Source of the DNA: Heligmosomoides polygyrus polygyrus
Lineage: Eukaryota > Nematoda > Chromadorea > Rhabditida > Heligmosomidae
Assembly: GCA_947396885.1 (NCBI GenBank)
Contig: OX377202.1
Coordinates: 107,836,221-107,900,220, forward strand
Direction: 5' to 3'
Length of the DNA: 64,000 nt
Part shown: positions 62,946-64,000 of the stretch, piece by piece
Layout: every line of letters starts with the position of its first letter
Position numbering within the stretch: position 1 is the first letter of the stretch
Made by a program: the position numbers and the translations under genes
Notes under the pieces: generated by a model
Told to the model about the DNA's origin: nothing
What the model saw: only the letters and a program-made list of their open reading frames with translations
Database searches by the model: none

Positions 62946-64000
62946 ATGCCCTGCAAAAATTGCGAAAATGGCAACGGTTCCAGCTCAGGCTCAGGTTTAC
63001 AGGCCGGCTGATGGAGAAACCTCGTCACAAAACCATGATCACAAGTCGCAATAGAATCAGTGTAAAGGCTAGGACGTCACCCGGAAGTGGCGCACAGAAC
63101 CCCCGTCCGAGTTCTGTGGTCAGTATGCGAGGGCTACCGAGGGCCGAACGACCTCGGCTAAAGAAGCTAGTTCGACTGGGGACTCTGAATGTGGGAACGC
63201 TGACCGGAAGATCTAGGGGAGTGACTAACCTGATAAAGCGCAGAAGGACACAAGTCCTGTGTCTGCAGGAAACGCGATGGAAAGGGGCGAAAGCAAGGGA
63301 CATCGGAGAAGGGGTCAAGCTGTACTACAACGGAGAGGACACCAACCGGAACGGGGTAGGGATAGCTGTCGCGGAGTCCCTCAAGGATTCAGTAGCGGCT
63401 GTCCAAAGAATAAACGACCGCATCATGTCACAGCGGCTGGACACGAAGGAGGGTTACTGGACCATCATGTCTGTCTACGCTCCGCAGACCGGATGCTCCG
63501 AGCACGACAAGGATGACTTCTATCTCTCGCTCGAGGAAGCCATAAGGTCCGTACCAGAAGGCGACTACCTCTCCATAGCAGGGGACATGAACGGGCATGT
63601 GGGGAGTGGCAGAAGAGGAGTGGAAAGGGTTCATGGAGGTAAAGGATCACCTGATAAACCCGAATGGAGAACGAATTCTGGATCTGGCTATCGCCCACGA
63701 CCTGGCTGCGTGTAGCACCTTCTTCGCGAAGAGGGAGAGCCAGAAGGTGACCTATGCTAGCGGAGGAAGAAGGACGGAAGTCGACCACATCCTGGTTCGA
63801 AGGGCTGCCCTGAAAACAGTCCGGGATGTGAAGGTCATTCCGGGAGAAGACGTGGCGTCACAGCATAGACCCTTGGTAGCCGACCTTAGCATAACTCTAC
63901 CCAGCAGGCCCAAAGTGAGGACGGAACCCAGGATCCGATGGTGGAGACTGCGGGGTTCAGAGCGGAACGAGCTGCGAAGGGCAGTGCTCGAAGCAGGCCT
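62903..64000 (+). pseudogene. RTE-type LINE, endonuclease part, runs off the window
   Basis: From about 63165: LVRLGTLNVGTLTGRSRGVT, QVLCLQETRWKG (Glu), VGIAVAESL, TIMSVYAPQTG, YLSIAGDMNGHVG (Asp), i.e. an APE-type endonuclease. A frameshift near 63640 is followed by NGERILDLAIAHDLAACSTF, EVDHILVRRAAL and ASQHRPLVADLSI (usual SDH reads SQH). The frame then stays open to the window end, before the RT. G+C-rich codons resemble the truncated LINE at 25805-26762. Confidence 0.85.

Overview
The window is eukaryotic, AT-rich and repeat-dense, and almost certainly comes from a strongylid (clade V) nematode, most likely a hookworm. The evidence is four mariner copies of the type known from Ancylostoma (bandit), an RTE-1-type LINE, short introns with TTTCAG-type acceptors, and several copies of the 22-nt nematode spliced leader SL1. 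There are no rRNA genes, CRISPR arrays or operons. Species cannot be fixed from sequence alone.

Layout. 0.3-5.6 kb: degenerate copy A of a segmental duplication carrying two F-box exons, split by a 2.85-kb Tc1-like element that itself holds a bandit-type mariner. 5.6-13 kb: LINE pieces, palindromic MITEs, candidate exons and an SL1-tagged retrocopy of a CCHC zinc-finger mRNA. 13.7-24.4 kb: two Tc1-like elements (one split by a Penelope-like element), two mariners, an SL1-bearing palindrome, a small possible gene and a LINE tail. 24.4-31 kb: mostly simple AT-rich sequence with one truncated RTE LINE and tandem repeats. 31-50 kb: a run of G+C-rich palindromic MITEs, then copy B of the duplication, which I read as the 5' part of an F-box/leucine-rich protein gene whose exons continue at 39.6-49.9 kb. 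A full-length RTE (intact 1007-codon ORF) and a (CATA)n tract lie in one of its introns. 50-64 kb: a Penelope-like 3' end with a hammerhead-like motif, a minus-strand gene 3' end (probably secreted), pyrimidine-rich minisatellites, a pair of palindromic mariner derivatives flanking another bandit copy, a 42-bp satellite, an SL1-tagged retrocopy of the gamma-secretase subunit PEN-2, and an RTE LINE running off the right edge.

The unifying theme is reverse transcription acting on trans-spliced RNA. SL1 sequence is fused to a pen-2 copy, to a CCHC zinc-finger copy and to Penelope-type 3' sequence, and appears once more upstream of an unidentified sequence. Insertions can be dated relative to one another because the duplicated F-box segment supplies pre-insertion ('empty') sites. 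Host genes are few. The F-box/LRR gene is the only one for which a long exon chain with consistent splice phases could be built; it has a frameshift in exon 3 and at least one exon still missing.
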